64,000 nt of DNA from Sialis fuliginosa (GCA_961205875.1 OY540809.1:27602267-27666266), one strand, 5' to 3'; positions 1 to 11,060 are shown, counted from the first letter of the stretch. Numbers and translations: made by a program. Notes: generated by a model not told the origin, from the sequence alone.

Positions 1-100
1 CTTCTTGTAAAGTCGAAACACGTTTATTGTGGTTAAGGTGTACATATTTTTAGTTTAAGTGATATTCAATAAATAATAATATTTTTTAACTACTCGAAAA

Positions 101-385
101 TTATGCCCGTTATTACAGACTAGCTTGCAAGCATTTTCAAATGGGGCATAAAACATATATGACAGTTCTTTTGGAGTTTTTGATAGATAAGTACATGCAC
201 ATTAAGTAAAAACCAAGGTATGTAAATTATATTTACTAAAGTTTATTTACTAACCTTGAAGAAAAACGCTAAAAACCAACTTACCGCGCATGCAACTATC
301 TGTCAAAAACTCCAAGAGAACTGTCATATAAGTTTGAAACCCCAATCACTAGTTTCAGAATATTGCCGAAGCTATTACGCTGATA
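101..385. repeat. MITE, Harbinger-like, degenerate copy
   Basis: The left end TGCCCGTTATTA follows TTA at 101-103 and resembles the end of the element at 35606-35937. The two copies also share an inner arm: ACAGTTCTTTTGGAGTTTTT at 162-181 is inverted near 306-325 (AAAAACTCCAAGAGAACTGT). The right end cannot be placed, so the 3' limit is approximate. No coding capacity. Confidence 0.45.
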
Positions 386-1106
386 ACATGAAATCAACTC
401 ATACACAGACAACTAGGACTGATTTCCTGGAACCTTAGATTATTGTAAACAACAAGAAACCACAAAAATTACAATACATTACTTATCGAATCTGTTGTTA
501 ATCAATAATTTCTTTAAAAATATAAAATCATGAAAAGAATTAAAACATTTGTGATAAATATAATAGAGTCTAAAGAATATTTTACTATTAATTTTTTTAT
601 ATTCACTCGACAGTACAATTGTTTTTTATAATTTTTTTATAGTGGAACTCTCATCTTTTTCCATTTTTTGCTTGGACCACTTTTAAATATTTATTAAACA
701 TCTTATGATAAATGTTCTTCTGATTAAATATCTGAACAGAAACGCGAACAAATTGCATAGTCTTTTCATATAAATCAAAAGCAATCAATTCTGCTTTGGA
801 AACTTTTTGTATGATAAACATTTTCTAAATTCTAAGAATTACTCCGTTGGCTCAGATGCAAAATGCAGACATATTTTATTAAATAAAAGCATCCCAACTT
901 AATCTTTTGAGCTACTGTAGAAGTATGTTTGTATGTAAATGTCTAAGATTTGACAGGAATTGTGAAGATAAATCTAAACAAAACACAAGAAGTACAATGT
1001 GTTACATGCCAATAAATAAATAAAACAAGCAGTGAGGTGCAACCCTTGAGGTCTACACAACCAACTTTCTAACATAGTATGACTATCAATACTAGAATAC
1101 TAATTT
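386..1106. other. AT-rich stretch, nothing recognised
   Basis: Homopolymer-rich A/T sequence. I see no ORF with gene-like composition, no RNA gene and no clear repeat arms. Confidence 0.5.
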
Positions 1107-1561
1107 CACAGCTAAAATCAAAAAAAAGTGCGGAGCCAAAAAGCGACCTATATGTATTGTAGTTTGTAGTATTGGTCGAGCATAGTCTAAATCCAAATTT
1201 TTGGAATTTTTTGCTTACTAGTTTTTTTGTATTTGAGCTCGAATTTTGGGATAAGGTAAAAAAATCCAGAAAAAAGTGTGCGATACCAAAAAAGCGACCT
1301 ATATAGCATTGTAGTATTGGTCGAGCATAGTCGAAATCCAAATTATTGGAATTTTCTGCTTACCAGTTTTTTTTATATTTGAGCTTGAATTATGGGCTTA
1401 GCCAACTTAGAAAAATTCAATTTAACCCAACTCAAATTTAAAAAAAACTGGTAAACAAAAAATTCCAAAAATTTGGATTTCGACTATACTCGACCAATAC
1501 TACAATGCTATATATGTGTAGGTCGCTTTTTTTGCTCCGCACTCTTTTTTGTGTAGCTGTG
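1107..1561. repeat. palindromic element with CACAGCTA ends
   Basis: The ends CACAGCTA (1107-1114) and TAGCTGTG (1554-1561) are inverted. Just inside them, GTGCGGAGC (1129-1137) mirrors GCTCCGCAC (1534-1542). A ~115-bp unit (AAAGCGACCTATAT ... GGTCGAGCATAGTC ... TTGGAATTTT) occurs twice in direct orientation, near 1138-1245 and 1288-1393, and once inverted near 1425-1530. The layout fits a MITE that gained one internal arm duplication. The superfamily is not identifiable by eye. Confidence 0.65.
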
Positions 1562-1887
1562 TTATTTATTGTTTCCTTATAGTTTATGTGAATATGATAT
1601 TTTAACAGTAGGGGCCTAAAATATCACTTAATTCGCATCTGGACTATTTTTTAAATTGATTAAATTATATCCAAGGTTTTCTTAATACGCATCTCGATTT
1701 TTAAACCGATTACGATAAATTAAAATTTTTAACAAAAATTGTATTTATCTATTTCCCGTAAAAATAAAAATAATAAGTACATACATGTTTGTAGGTGTAA
1801 GTCCATCTACAATCATAAATATAAATATTTTCATTAAATATAAGCCTTTCGTGAACGAACATTTGCTAAACGAGTTCTCGATTACTC

Positions 1888-2887
1888 TTAACCTTCCTAT
1901 ACCCGTGTATTGGTCTGCCAGACCGACAGATTACATTTTCGTTTTTTTATCAATAATGGAGAACGCTAAAACAATGAGCTTACTGGTAGTTGCATGATTC
2001 GTTGCGATCTTCAATTTAGTGCGGCGCGAACGTTCGTGCGAAAAGGGCTTGTGCCAGTAAACGACACCAATTGGTCTGTGAGACCGACCGCGACGCGGGT
2101 ATAGGTGTTACAATTTTGAGTAAGTAATATTTTTTTATTTTTGTTATAATATGCGTTTATTTTAATAATTGTTGTATTTATGTCATACTATGTAATTGTT
2201 TGTTACTTTTAGTTATATTTTTACTTCGAAATGGATGAAGAACGAATTAGATTAATGTTGGAGGAAGATGATTCGGATTCCAATTACGAAGACGAACACG
2301 ACAGTGAGGTGGAACATTGTGTTGAGGTGTTTGCCAAGAATGATAAGACAAAGACTTGCTGAAATATGTAAATTAGATGGTCCAGAGTCTTCATTATCGG
2401 CTAATAACAACAAAATAGGTCGTTGTTATTATTGTTGCTCAAAAAAAAACCGTAAGACGCGTTACAACTGTACTTGTAAGAAATTTTTTTGCTTGGAACA
2501 TGCAATTATGGTATGCTCCGACTGCTATAGTGAGACGTCGGTGGAGAAGTAGTTAGTTTTATTAGTTATTATCAGTTAGATTTTAGAGTTATTTTTAGTT
2601 TGATTTAAGATAAAAATATATTTTTGTTTAAGTTTTTTGTAGCTCGTAAGAAAAAGTACCTTTTTTCAGAGGCTATAATAAAAGACTGTTACTTACTAAT
2701 TAAAGCAAATATTTTCTATAACTTTGGTTTATTTATTTCAACACATCCTTTACTACTAATAAACATTAATTTTACTAAGGCTGTCATAAATAAAAATAAA
2801 AAAAACAGGCTCTAGAACTTTCGGTCCCAGATACCGTGCGCGGGTATATGTGTTATTCTATTTGGCGCGGGTATAGGAAGGTTTTAA
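1888..2887. mobile_element. piggyBac-like element, internally deleted (~1 kb)
   Basis: The left end is TTAA (1888-1891) followed by CCTTCCTATACCCG. The right end is CGGGTATAGGAAGG (2868-2881), followed after two extra T by TTAA (2884-2887). TTAA targets and CC-starting inverted ends are the hallmark of piggyBac. A second CGCGGGTATAGG box lies inside at 2094-2105 and is repeated at 2866-2877; repeated end motifs of this kind are common in the superfamily. Autonomous piggyBac elements are about 2.4 kb, so more than half is missing. The interior carries fused transposase ends, listed separately. Confidence 0.8.
2231..2552 (+). pseudogene. piggyBac transposase remnant: N terminus joined to C-terminal Cys-rich domain
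   Basis: An ATG at 2231 opens an acidic leader (MDEERIRLMLEEDDSDSN...) that stays open to about 2326. This is the usual acidic start of piggyBac transposases. From about 2340 another frame carries RQRLAEICKLDG and then a cysteine-rich block with CYYC (about 2432-2443), C-x-C, FCLEH and MVCSDC, ending at TAG 2550-2552. That block matches the C-terminal RING/PHD-like zinc-binding domain that piggyBac uses to contact its end repeats. The whole catalytic DDD core (about 450 residues in the family) is absent, and the two halves are out of frame with each other, so no active transposase can result. The C-terminal half is a clean, stop-free reading frame of about 70 codons, which suggests fairly recent decay. 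Family assignment rests on the combination of end sequences, target site and Cys pattern; I regard it as secure. Confidence 0.75.
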
Positions 2888-2891
2888 TTAA

Positions 2892-3535
2892 ATGTGTGTA
2901 TTAGTTTCTATAATTTAAAAAAATATAAACAATGTATTTTGTACATACGCCACTGGCAACATCACTTATCTTGTTATTTTTCATCTTCAATTGTGATTAC
3001 AACATAAACTCTACTGTATTATCAGAAACACTTGTGAGTTATTTTATTTATGGACAGTTTATGGGGTAATAAACCTACCCCATTAGAAGCTACCGTTTTA
3101 ACTGCGCACAGCGTCTTCTAGCACGTACGCGCCTAGCTGTTTTCTTTGATGGTTATATGAATCACTACGTTTAAATACATCTGCAATAGCGTTTTATTAA
3201 TATTAACCTTTTAGTTAATGAGCTATTGAATTATAGTATGTAGTTTATGTTGAAAGGGATGCTAAGTCTCCTTATGTTATTATATTATAGTATTGTATTG
3301 ATTATATTATTTGTGCTTAAACATCATTATTAATTTATATAAACTAGACTCATTAAAAAATATAAGATTACATTATTGCTAGGAAAAGCTTAATGTTTTA
3401 AGCTTTAAATTTTTTTTTAAAAAGATAATTTTTAAGCTTGAAACCTTCCTTTTTCAATGTATACATATGACTTATAATCAACTTAATTTTTTTATGAGTG
3501 GTTAGTTCCACAAAAAAAATTATATGACATTTTCA
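2892..3535. other. AT-rich stretch, one small hairpin
   Basis: No gene seen. A short perfect stem ATGGGGTA/TACCCCAT at 3061-3083 (7-nt loop) is the only notable structure, beside a GC-richer patch at 3090-3140. Confidence 0.45.
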
Positions 3536-3745
3536 AAGCATCCATACTAATATTATAAATTAGAATTCTGTCTGTTTGTTTGTTACCTTTTCACGGCTAT
3601 ATCACTGAACCGATCTTGATGAAATTTGGCAGATATCTTGCATCCTGATAAAGGATAAAGGCTACTTTGTATTCCGAAAAATTGATTAGATAAAAAAAAT
3701 ACATACAAATTCCACACGGACGAAGTCGCAACTAACAGCTAATTT
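3536..3745 (+). repeat. RTE-type dispersed repeat, 3' end fragment
   Basis: Reads CATACTAATATTATAAAT, a short TCTGTCTG-like run, CACGGCTATATCACTGAACC, GATCTTGATGAAATTTGGCA, then GACGAAGTCGCAACTAACAG. This order is typical of abundant repeats I know from lepidopteran genomes, thought to be non-LTR (RTE-like) 3' ends. Related copies in this window: 15001-15130, 16840-17155, 17308-18300 and 63353-63665. No coding part remains. Confidence 0.6.
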
Positions 3746-4281
3746 ATAATAATTATTTGAATTGCTTTATAAACAAAAATTTTAATGTAGAATTTAAGAA
3801 AATGACCTTTTTGATTTTATTTTGTTTTGCTTCGAGGTTTTAGGTCATTATATGTCAATAAAATCGTTATATGTGATATAACATTATTTTGTTATTATAA
3901 ACGTTTCGCCATATTTCTTCGGTAGGTATACCGGGTGGTCTATTTAAATTGAGACAAGTAAATATTTTAAAAACCAAGAATTTTTAGAGAAAATGTTTGG
4001 TACAAAAGATGCAGGGTTAGGAGAGGGAAAACTAATGAATGTAAAAAATTCGAACTTGAGTATATGTTTTAAGGTCAACTTCATTTTTTTAAATGGAAAT
4101 ATATATATATATTATTACATATTCGTATTCTACAACAAAAAGGAAATAACTTTTGTCTAAAAAGTTTTTTTTTAAATCCCAATTTTAATTTAAAAAAATA
4201 TATATTTTTTTTTGTTAAAAATATCTGAAATTAATCTTCTAGAAAAAATGAAACAAAAAATAATGGAAATTTAAAATGTTT

Positions 4282-4344
4282 TATTAATGTAAATAATAAA
4301 TATTCGAAGTGATAACCATCAACTTCAATACATTTTTCAACATG
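4282..4344 (-). pseudogene. mariner-type transposase, C-terminal scrap
   Basis: Read on the minus strand from 4344: HVEKCIEVDGYHFEYLL. This matches the common mariner-family C-terminus of the form 'R...CIE..GGHFEHLL', which follows the last catalytic acid. About 20 codons are recognisable. It lies in opposite orientation to the catalytic-region scrap at 4433-4537, so the parental gene was broken and one part inverted. Certainly non-functional. The call rests on a short motif. Confidence 0.5.
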
Positions 4345-4432
4345 ATAATAATTAAATATTTCAAAATAATTCGAAAGCCTAGCCAAACTGGAAAACTGAA
4401 AGCCTTTCCAAATAAATTATTGTTATGGAAAC

Positions 4433-4537
4433 TTGAATGGTGTAAAATATCGAAACTTTTTGGATCAAGCGCTATATGAACTACATAAGCTAACTGATGA
4501 AGAAAAAAGAAGAATGTGGTTTCAACAGGAAGGTTTT
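4433..4537 (+). pseudogene. mariner-type transposase, catalytic-region scrap
   Basis: The plus-strand frame reads NGVKYRNFLDQALYELHKLT and then EEKRRMWFQQEG. In mariner/Tc1 transposases the pattern 'NG..Y..FL...L' precedes 'R..MWFQQDGAP.H', which holds the second catalytic Asp of the DDE/D triad. Here that Asp is replaced by Glu and the reading then runs into arm sequence, so the Asn/His part of the motif is missing. The first and third catalytic acids are absent. It is a captured fragment inside the foldback element. Confidence 0.6.
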
Positions 4538-4825
4538 CGAAAAAACTTTTTAGACAAAAGTTATTTCTTTTTTGTTGTAGAATACGAATATGCAAAACTA
4601 TATATATATTTCCATTTAAAAAAATGAAGTTGACCTCAAAATGACCTTAAAACATACACTCAAGTTCAATTTTCTTACATTCATTAGTTTTCCCCCTCCT
4701 AACCCTGCAACTTTTGTACCAAACATTTTCTCTGAAATTCTTTAGTTTTTGAAATATTTACATGTCTCAATTTAAATAGACCACCCGGTATAATAAAAAC
4801 AATCTACCTTTTGACAACAATAATT

Positions 4826-5245
4826 GAAAAAAGTATTATTGTTGTCAAAAGGTAGATTGTTTTTATTATATACCGAAGAAGTCTGAAATATGACGAAACG
4901 TTTATAATAATAATTAATGTTATATCACATATAACGATTTTATTGACATATAATGACCTAAAACCTAGAAGCAAAACAAAATAAAATCAAAAATGGTCAT
5001 TTTCTTAAATTCTACATACACAAATTCTTCAGAGGATAAAAGAAGAATCAATGAAATAAACGAGAAATTACATCAACAAAGAAAAAAGTATTATTGTTGT
5101 CAAAAGGTAGATTGTTTTTATTATATACCGAAGAAGTCTGAAATATGACGAAACGTTTATAATAATAAATAATGTTATAGCACATATAACGATTTTATTG
5201 ACATATAATGACCTAAAACCATGAAGCAAAAACAAAACAAAAATT
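4826..5245. repeat. direct duplication of a palindrome arm (255-bp offset)
   Basis: The stretch 4826-4990 (GAAAAAAGTATTATTG ... CCTAGAAGCAAAACAAA) is repeated almost base for base at 5081-5245. A 90-bp spacer separates the two. The second copy again carries the CCGAAGAAGTC ... GACGAAAC core. Only a few substitutions distinguish them, so the duplication is young. Confidence 0.8.
4873..4900 (+). other. hammerhead-like core, degenerate (also 5128-5155)
   Basis: The plus strand reads CCGAAGA, A, GTC, an 8-nt loop, GAC, GAAAC. Against the hammerhead ribozyme consensus CUGANGA - helix II - GAAA there is one core substitution (U4 to C) and one extra base before helix II, so activity is unlikely. 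The same string recurs at 5128-5155. A shortened version without helix II lies on the minus strand of the left arm at 3902-3921. Confidence 0.35.
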
Positions 5246-6254
5246 TTAATTTAAATGTAATTAACTACAAGAACTTAATTATATGAAAGTATGAAGTATT
5301 AGCTAAAAAAAACACATATGAAGTCTTGTAGTTATCTAAACTGAAAATAATACTATATGTATGTATACACCAAAGCGAAACAAGGAGTCAAAGCGTAGAG
5401 CAAATATCGAACAAGACCCTGGAGCTTGTCTAAACTTGCCTTCTGCTTGGAGATTTAGGTGGACATGCGATCATGTAATCCGCAAAATATATCCTCTACT
5501 GAAACATCTAGAAATTTCTTCATTTTTCCATACTCCCGGGATGTATTTTCATTGAAATATTTTTAGTTGCATAATAGAATGTAATATTTCGTATACTATT
5601 GTTTCAGGATTTCTAATTTTATTGAAATACACGGTGTTCAAATGATGACTAAATAAAATGCTTTTGCAGCCGAAATTTTTTTCATTGGGGTGATTCTTGG
5701 ATGTGTTCCGAGTGTTTTTCTATAAAAATTTAAAGAATCCATAGAGCAGTTTTGAAAAAAAAATTAAAAAACATTTTTTTAGCAAATTTTTCAACATAAA
5801 TTAATACATTTTGTATGAATAACTAAATACAGAAGTATACGAGTATATATAATTTTTTTCATAAATATATATGTAGAGAGAGACAACGCAAAAAATACAG
5901 TAGACCTTCTACACTGTGAATGTCTATTATTGTCCATAATGTGAACCGCACCATCAGTTCTATTATAAAATACAGCTGTACTAAATATGTTTTTAAGTAT
6001 ATACATATATACAGGCTGGTCCGGTTTGGGATACAGATATTTTAAGAGCTGATTCCTTGACTCATTGCGAGTAAAAAATTGTACGGGAAGGTGGGGTCTA
6101 TCTTCAACACCCTCTGAGGTACAGGTGTTTAAAAACTTCCTTCAGAGTAGTACTTACAAACAAAGATTATCTCATAACTTCTAAAGTAAACTAGAGCAAC
6201 CAAAATGAGTCAGTTTCATAGGTAATTAACTAACGTATTTTTCAGTATTAGCGT
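5246..6254. other. no gene; one possible element end
   Basis: AT-rich and without a credible ORF. TATACAGGCTGGTCCGG at 6007-6023 looks like the outer end of a TACAGGG-type foldback (compare 40881 and 52192), but I found no matching opposite end. Confidence 0.4.
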
Positions 6255-6755
6255 TATTGCTATCAAAATCGTATGTAAGAGGGAGGGGTGACACCCCAAA
6301 ATATTAATTTTTTCAAGATATCTCAAAAACGACACATGTTACGTGAAAATTTTATAGAATATTTTTTGTAGAGCATTAAATTTCCTATAATATGGGTCTA
6401 CAACGTTTGTTGTAAAATATTCCCTTACAAAGATTTATCTCAATTTATTTTTAAAATTCGTGTTTTGTTTTTCTAAATTGATATTTGCTTGGATATATTA
6501 AATGTCATTTTGGCGTTTTAAATATCATTTTGACGTTTCAAATGTCATTTTGACATTTGCGTTTTAGATTTATGTAGGTGCGTGTTAAGAAAAATTTCGA
6601 ACTAATATTTTTTAGTAAAATTGTATAAAAATTAAATGGTTAATCAATTCCAGGCAATTGTATAAACACTATCGGTTTTTATTTAAATTGCTGAATAATT
6701 AATTGAATTTAGCACGGAGAAGCACTGTGCATTTACTTGGCAGATGTTTTTTTGA
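6255..6755 (+). repeat. dispersed repeat family A, 5'-truncated copy
   Basis: Contains the middle and tail of family A: GTGACACCCCAAAATATTAA, CAAGATATCTCAAAAACGAC, three imperfect AAATGTCATTTTGACGTTT units (about 6500-6560), and the tail GAAGCACTGTGCATTTACTT near 6720. Compare the full-length copy at 41828-42632. No coding capacity in any copy. Confidence 0.75.
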
Positions 6756-7478
6756 GCAACTTATTGCGTCCACTTCAAATACACAAAAATGATGCCGCAA
6801 TGAAATTCTAGTATTGGAATATATCAAAAGAAATAAGTTCAACTTTACATATATATTTGAAAATATTAATAGAGCGTTCAGAATTAATTTTCAGATACAA
6901 AAATATGTCAGTTGTTCTGCAACAGATACGGGGTCTAGAACACTTTGACGATATTTTCTTTGCGTCTCGTTGTTTCTCCTTATGTGAATCACTCGAGAAC
7001 AGTTCAAGTGATATTTGTTTTTCATACACTTCTCGCTTCATTGTTGTTTTGATGAGAAACCGAGATTCATTTAGGGGATCTTTACTCGACAAGCGAACCT
7101 GTATCTATATGTGTATGTGTGTGAACATATGTGTATATATGTGTAATCTCGAGTTCGCTGAATCGGTGTTTTTGTTTCTAAACAAAATCTTGTAATGATC
7201 TTCTGAAAAAGTATAGGAAGTACAATTCAAGATTAATGAACGTACATATATAATAATGGACAATCTGTTTACAAAATCTTACTATAAAAAGTCAAATTAA
7301 AAACGACAAAAACTATATCTTCTGCGTGAAGTACGTATTATTTTCTTTTTTTTTAGAATCTTATAAATTGTATGTACGTTATTCAGAAACTCAAACTATT
7401 AAATCTATTTCACAAATTAATTTTATTTTAAATTGGTTTTCATACTTACAATCAGATAAATGTATTATTTAAATATTG
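6756..7478. other. no gene; overlapping opposed open frames
   Basis: A plus-strand frame (6857-7195, 112 codons) and a minus-strand frame (6808-7092, 94 codons, no ATG at its 5' end) overlap in a patch of higher G+C at 6905-7100. I recognise neither. The minus frame has the more protein-like, charged composition. TG-rich simple sequence follows at 7105-7145. Confidence 0.3.
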
Positions 7479-8036
7479 GGGTGTTTTTTTTCCTTTTGTT
7501 ATTTCTTCTCGGTCCCATTACCCAATATTTTAGATTTTGATCTAAAGAAAATGCTTCCAAAATTTCAGTCTCGCAAAACCGAGTTTTTTTCCATTTAATT
7601 AACAGGGAAAAAATGATTGTTTTACTTGCGCGTGAATAGCGCGTTGAAAAAAATGTTTTTTTAATTTCTCACAGGAATATTTTGTAGAGAATTTAATTTC
7701 TTACAAAAAGATCCTTAGTGATTTATTAATAGATTTCTAGAGATATGTCCGTTTAAAACATTATCATAACAAGTAAAAACCAATTTTTATGATAATGTTT
7801 AAATAAAAATATCTTTAAAATAACTGGATTTATTAATTGAGCACTTAATTTTCTATTAAAACTATTCACGCCTAAGTAAAATAGTCATTTTTCCCATGTA
7901 AATCAAATGGGAAAAAGACTCGGTTAGCGCAGTTCACAGGTTTGATCTACGAGTTTGAAATTTTGGAAGAATTTTTTATAGATCCAAAGTTAAAAGATAG
8001 GTCAATGAGACCGAGAAAAAATTAGAAAAAACACCA
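7479..8036. repeat. foldback element, ~270-bp arms
   Basis: The ends GGGGTGTTTTTT (7479) and AAAAAACACC (8026-8035) are inverted. Inner mirrored boxes include TTCTCGGTCCCATTACCCA (left) and its counterpart near 8008-8020, CTTCCAAAATTTCA near 7552 and its mirror near 7957, and a central hairpin AAACATTATCATAA/TTATGATAATGTTT (about 7757-7801). No coding sequence. Confidence 0.75.
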
Positions 8037-9779
8037 TAATAAATACAAACATTCATTGTATGTTATTGAACTAATATTCTTATTGCTTTGGAAGCTGAAT
8101 GTCTATGAAATGTATGATAATTAAAATAAAAACGAAGAATATGTTTTAGTACCTACTATAAGGTAGCAAAAAATCTATAATTTTTACAAATTAAAACAAC
8201 AAATTAAAAATTAAACACCTTTTTAATTAAATAATTTTTAAGTGTTATTTGTATTTTCTTGTATGCAGATGGACACAGTGTTTAATATTTTCATTTTTAC
8301 AATTATCTACATGAGTAATAAGTTGAATATAGCTAAAAGAAATTAACGGGTGCTATGTTGCCAATATTTGTTTTAATTAATAATGTTTTCAACAATAAAA
8401 CTGTAACATAGCGTGTTTTGAAGCGTTAAATATTCAATATTTATTATTTCATTACACGAAAAATTAAAAACATTTACATCAAAAAAATATCCAATTAGTT
8501 GAAGGATTGTAAAATGTTAATTTAATTACAGGGTAGAATTAAACGGTTGTAAAAATAATGCGAAATGTTTTGTCAATTATAATTTATTTCTTAATTAATT
8601 AGTTACATTATATATTATTAACAATTATATCGATTAATTATTTATTGATTTTTTGTTTGTTTTAATTTGTTATATTCTCATAATTATGGATGTTTGTATT
8701 CATATTTATTGAATTAAAAAATGACATGTTTCAAAAACATGTTTTTCCTCTTCAATTATTTAAAAAAATATTTTATTCTAGTTACAAATAACAAGTTAAC
8801 AAATAAGTGTTTATGGCAATAATAAAGAGAATAATTAAAATCAAAGCCTACTTAGAACATTCAAGATAAATTAAAAATTATCCGTAAGAAACAAAATTAC
8901 ACGATAACCTTTTGAAGAAATTTTTTAATCATTATACTCGAATATTTTCTGCCTTATTTGTAACTCTTCTAGAGTTTTACATACTTTTTATTAACTTAGT
9001 ACAGTTATAACTTTCGAAAAATATTATTTTCTTTATAAAAGAGATTCATACCTCGGATAAACTTCCCACTTGGGTAAAAAATTTCTTTACGTTACTTTTA
9101 ACCGTCCTTCTTTTACTAACTAAATCTCTTCCGTGTAAACTTTGAGGCTATAAAGTAAATTTAGAATATGATTTTATGTACCTATCTTTATAATATGAAT
9201 CTTTTATATATTAGAAAATATATTCCTCTTTTCGTGATAATAGAAATATTCAATTTCTATTTATAAGCGTTTAGCGTTTTATTAAGTATATAAAAATCAG
9301 GATAAAATATTTTGTCAAAAATTATAATATAAGTCATCTTTGAACATGCCACTTATAACTAGACGTAATATAAATGTAATATAATAATTAAAGTCCAGTC
9401 GTCAGACAGAGTGCTTATAACTCAAACATTTTTCGAGATTTCGACATTGGGTGCAAAGCTTTATCGACGTCGCTAAATGATTTTTTCGCGGGCTCTATTT
9501 CAATAACTATTTATGATACATCATTTTTAAAAACACGAATTTGTTCAAAATTTTATCAGCTTTAAGATTTATAAAACCTATTTTATCTTCAAACTGATAA
9601 CACCAGTGTTATTCCCAAATAACTGATTTTAGACAGTTTTGTAAGCCCCTAGAAAGTTATGCACCAAGATATCAATGTGGCACATTGATTAAGTGTTTCT
9701 AAGGGAGTTAAATTTATAATTACTATTAAAATATCCCCAATTATTAAATGAATAATATGTGTTTTTTTACCACAAATGG
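8037..9779. other. AT-rich stretch, nothing recognised
   Basis: No gene-like ORF or RNA gene. GCTATGTT (8351) and AACATAGC (about 8405) form a weak inverted pair 50 bp apart. Higher G+C occurs only at 9395-9500. Confidence 0.4.
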
Positions 9780-11060
9780 AGTTAGGCCACTTTCAAAATC
9801 AACAATTACGTTTGTTATTAATTTATAAGAACTCAACTCCATTTGTAGTTAGTTAAAATGCTTCAAATTAAAAAAAAAACAAAAACTCATTTTAATTTAT
9901 ATTATTTCTTTATAACTCTAAAAAAAATTATACAATTCAGGAAATCTAAGTATGTATACAAGTGATTTTTAAGTCTTGAGATTATTCAATATCTGGAAAA
10001 CTATGGATTTTTAAGGAAAATATTTGGAACAAAAGTTTTAGGATTTAGAGGGGCAAAATCAATGGAGTTAATAATTTTGACCTTGAGTGGCGGTTTGAAG
10101 GTCAATTTTTTTCAAAGGAAATCTATTTATTTTTTGAAGATTCGTATTTTGCAGAAAAAAAGAAATAACTTTTATCTGAAAAGTTTTACAAAAAATTTCA
10201 ATTTTAACATATTTTTTTTAATTTTGTAACATTAAAAAAAAATTTTTTGCTTTAAAAATTTATGAAATTATAAAAAAATTATTGTTTTAAACTGCATTTT
10301 TCCTCAAACATTTAAGATAATAATTTCAAAATTTTTTGATGTAAATTTTTTTTTTAAATTACGTTAAAATTGAAATTTAAAAAAAAACTTTTCAAACAAA
10401 AGTTATTTCGATTTTTTTGCAAAATACAAATCTGTAAAAAAAGAACTAAGTTTCTATTTAAAAAAAATTTGCTGACCCCAAAATGACCTTAAAACCTCCA
10501 CTCAAGGTCAAAATTGTTACCTTCATTGGGTTTACCCCGCCAAATCCTAAAACATTTGTACCAAATATTTTCCATAGAAAGCTTTCGTTTTCCAACTATT
10601 GTGATAAATAAAACAACATTATTAATAATGAAGTGGAGTTAGGCCACTTTCAAAATAAACTTTTTAACTTGAAATTAATTGTGAAAATTAATGTGTTCAA
10701 AAAATTTTTTTCCTTTGAATATATTTAATCAAAAATTGTTTTTTATGATAGTTTACTTCTATTTATACACGTTATTACAGTCAACAAAAAAAATTTGAAA
10801 AATGAAGTTAGGCCACTTTCAAAATCAACGGCTTATATATTTTTATTGCATTGAGTTAGAAACTTGAATTTTTACATGACTATGAGCTGTAGATCATAGT
10901 ATTTGATATTAATTTCAACTTAATACCTCTAGCCGTTCCTTAGAAAAAGGGTCTTGACGGACGGACAGATAGACAGACGGATGGACATCACAATGATCCT
11001 ACAAGAGTTTCGTTTTGTTCATTTTGAGGTACAAACCCCTTAAAAACGGTCTCTTCGAAA
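9780..11060. repeat. repeat with three GTTAGGCCACTTTCAAAAT boxes
   Basis: GTTAGGCCACTTTCAAAAT occurs near 9782, 10636 and 10807 in direct orientation. The first and second boxes are separated by the inserted foldback 9983-10604. The 3' part (10890-11060) carries CTCTAGCCGTTCCTTAGAAA, a GACGGACGGACAGATAGACA run and CACAATGATCCTACAAGAGT. A related AGAAAAAGCAACA ... ACAGATAGACAGACGG segment occurs near 54380-54420. Confidence 0.5.
9983..10604. repeat. foldback element, ~270-bp arms
   Basis: The arms mirror each other: GGAAAATATTTGGAACAAAA (about 10015) against TTTTGTACCAAATATTTTCC-like sequence ending near 10573, GACCTTGAGTGG (10080) against CCACTCAAGGTC (10499-10510), and an AAATAACTTTT box near 10150 against AAAAGTTATTT near 10400. 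Similar boxes (AGGTCA, AATAACTTTT, GTACCAAA) occur in the element at 3931-4788, so the two are probably related. Confidence 0.7.

Larger units (their letters stand above)
3931..4788. mobile_element. foldback element with mariner-type transposase scraps
   Basis: The ends CCGGGTGGTC (3931-3940) and GACCACCCGG (4779-4788) are flanked on both sides by TATA. The inverted arms extend some 240-270 bp, to the boxes AAAAGTTATTTCTTTTTTGT near 4556 and the mirrored AGGAAATAACTTTTGTCTAA near 4140. TA-type targets plus the transposase fragments inside (separate entries) place it in the Tc1/mariner group. Confidence 0.75.
3785..5017. repeat. long palindrome, interrupted by an inserted element
   Basis: The left arm runs 3785-3930 and resumes at 4789-4824. 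The loop is 4825-4834. The right arm is 4835-5017. The inner 36 bp of each arm (4789-4824 and 4835-4870) are perfectly complementary. Removing 3931-4788 with one TATA rebuilds an arm of about 180 bp, close to the mirror of the right arm, which shows that the foldback at 3931-4788 inserted later. Both arms carry the core CCGAAGA ... CGAAAC (see the motif entry at 4873). The superfamily is unknown; a Penelope-like origin is possible because of that core. Confidence 0.75.

Noticed and set aside
4284..4595. 103-codon minus-strand ORF
   Set aside because: A shadow frame over the foldback element. The true transposase scraps are in other frames.
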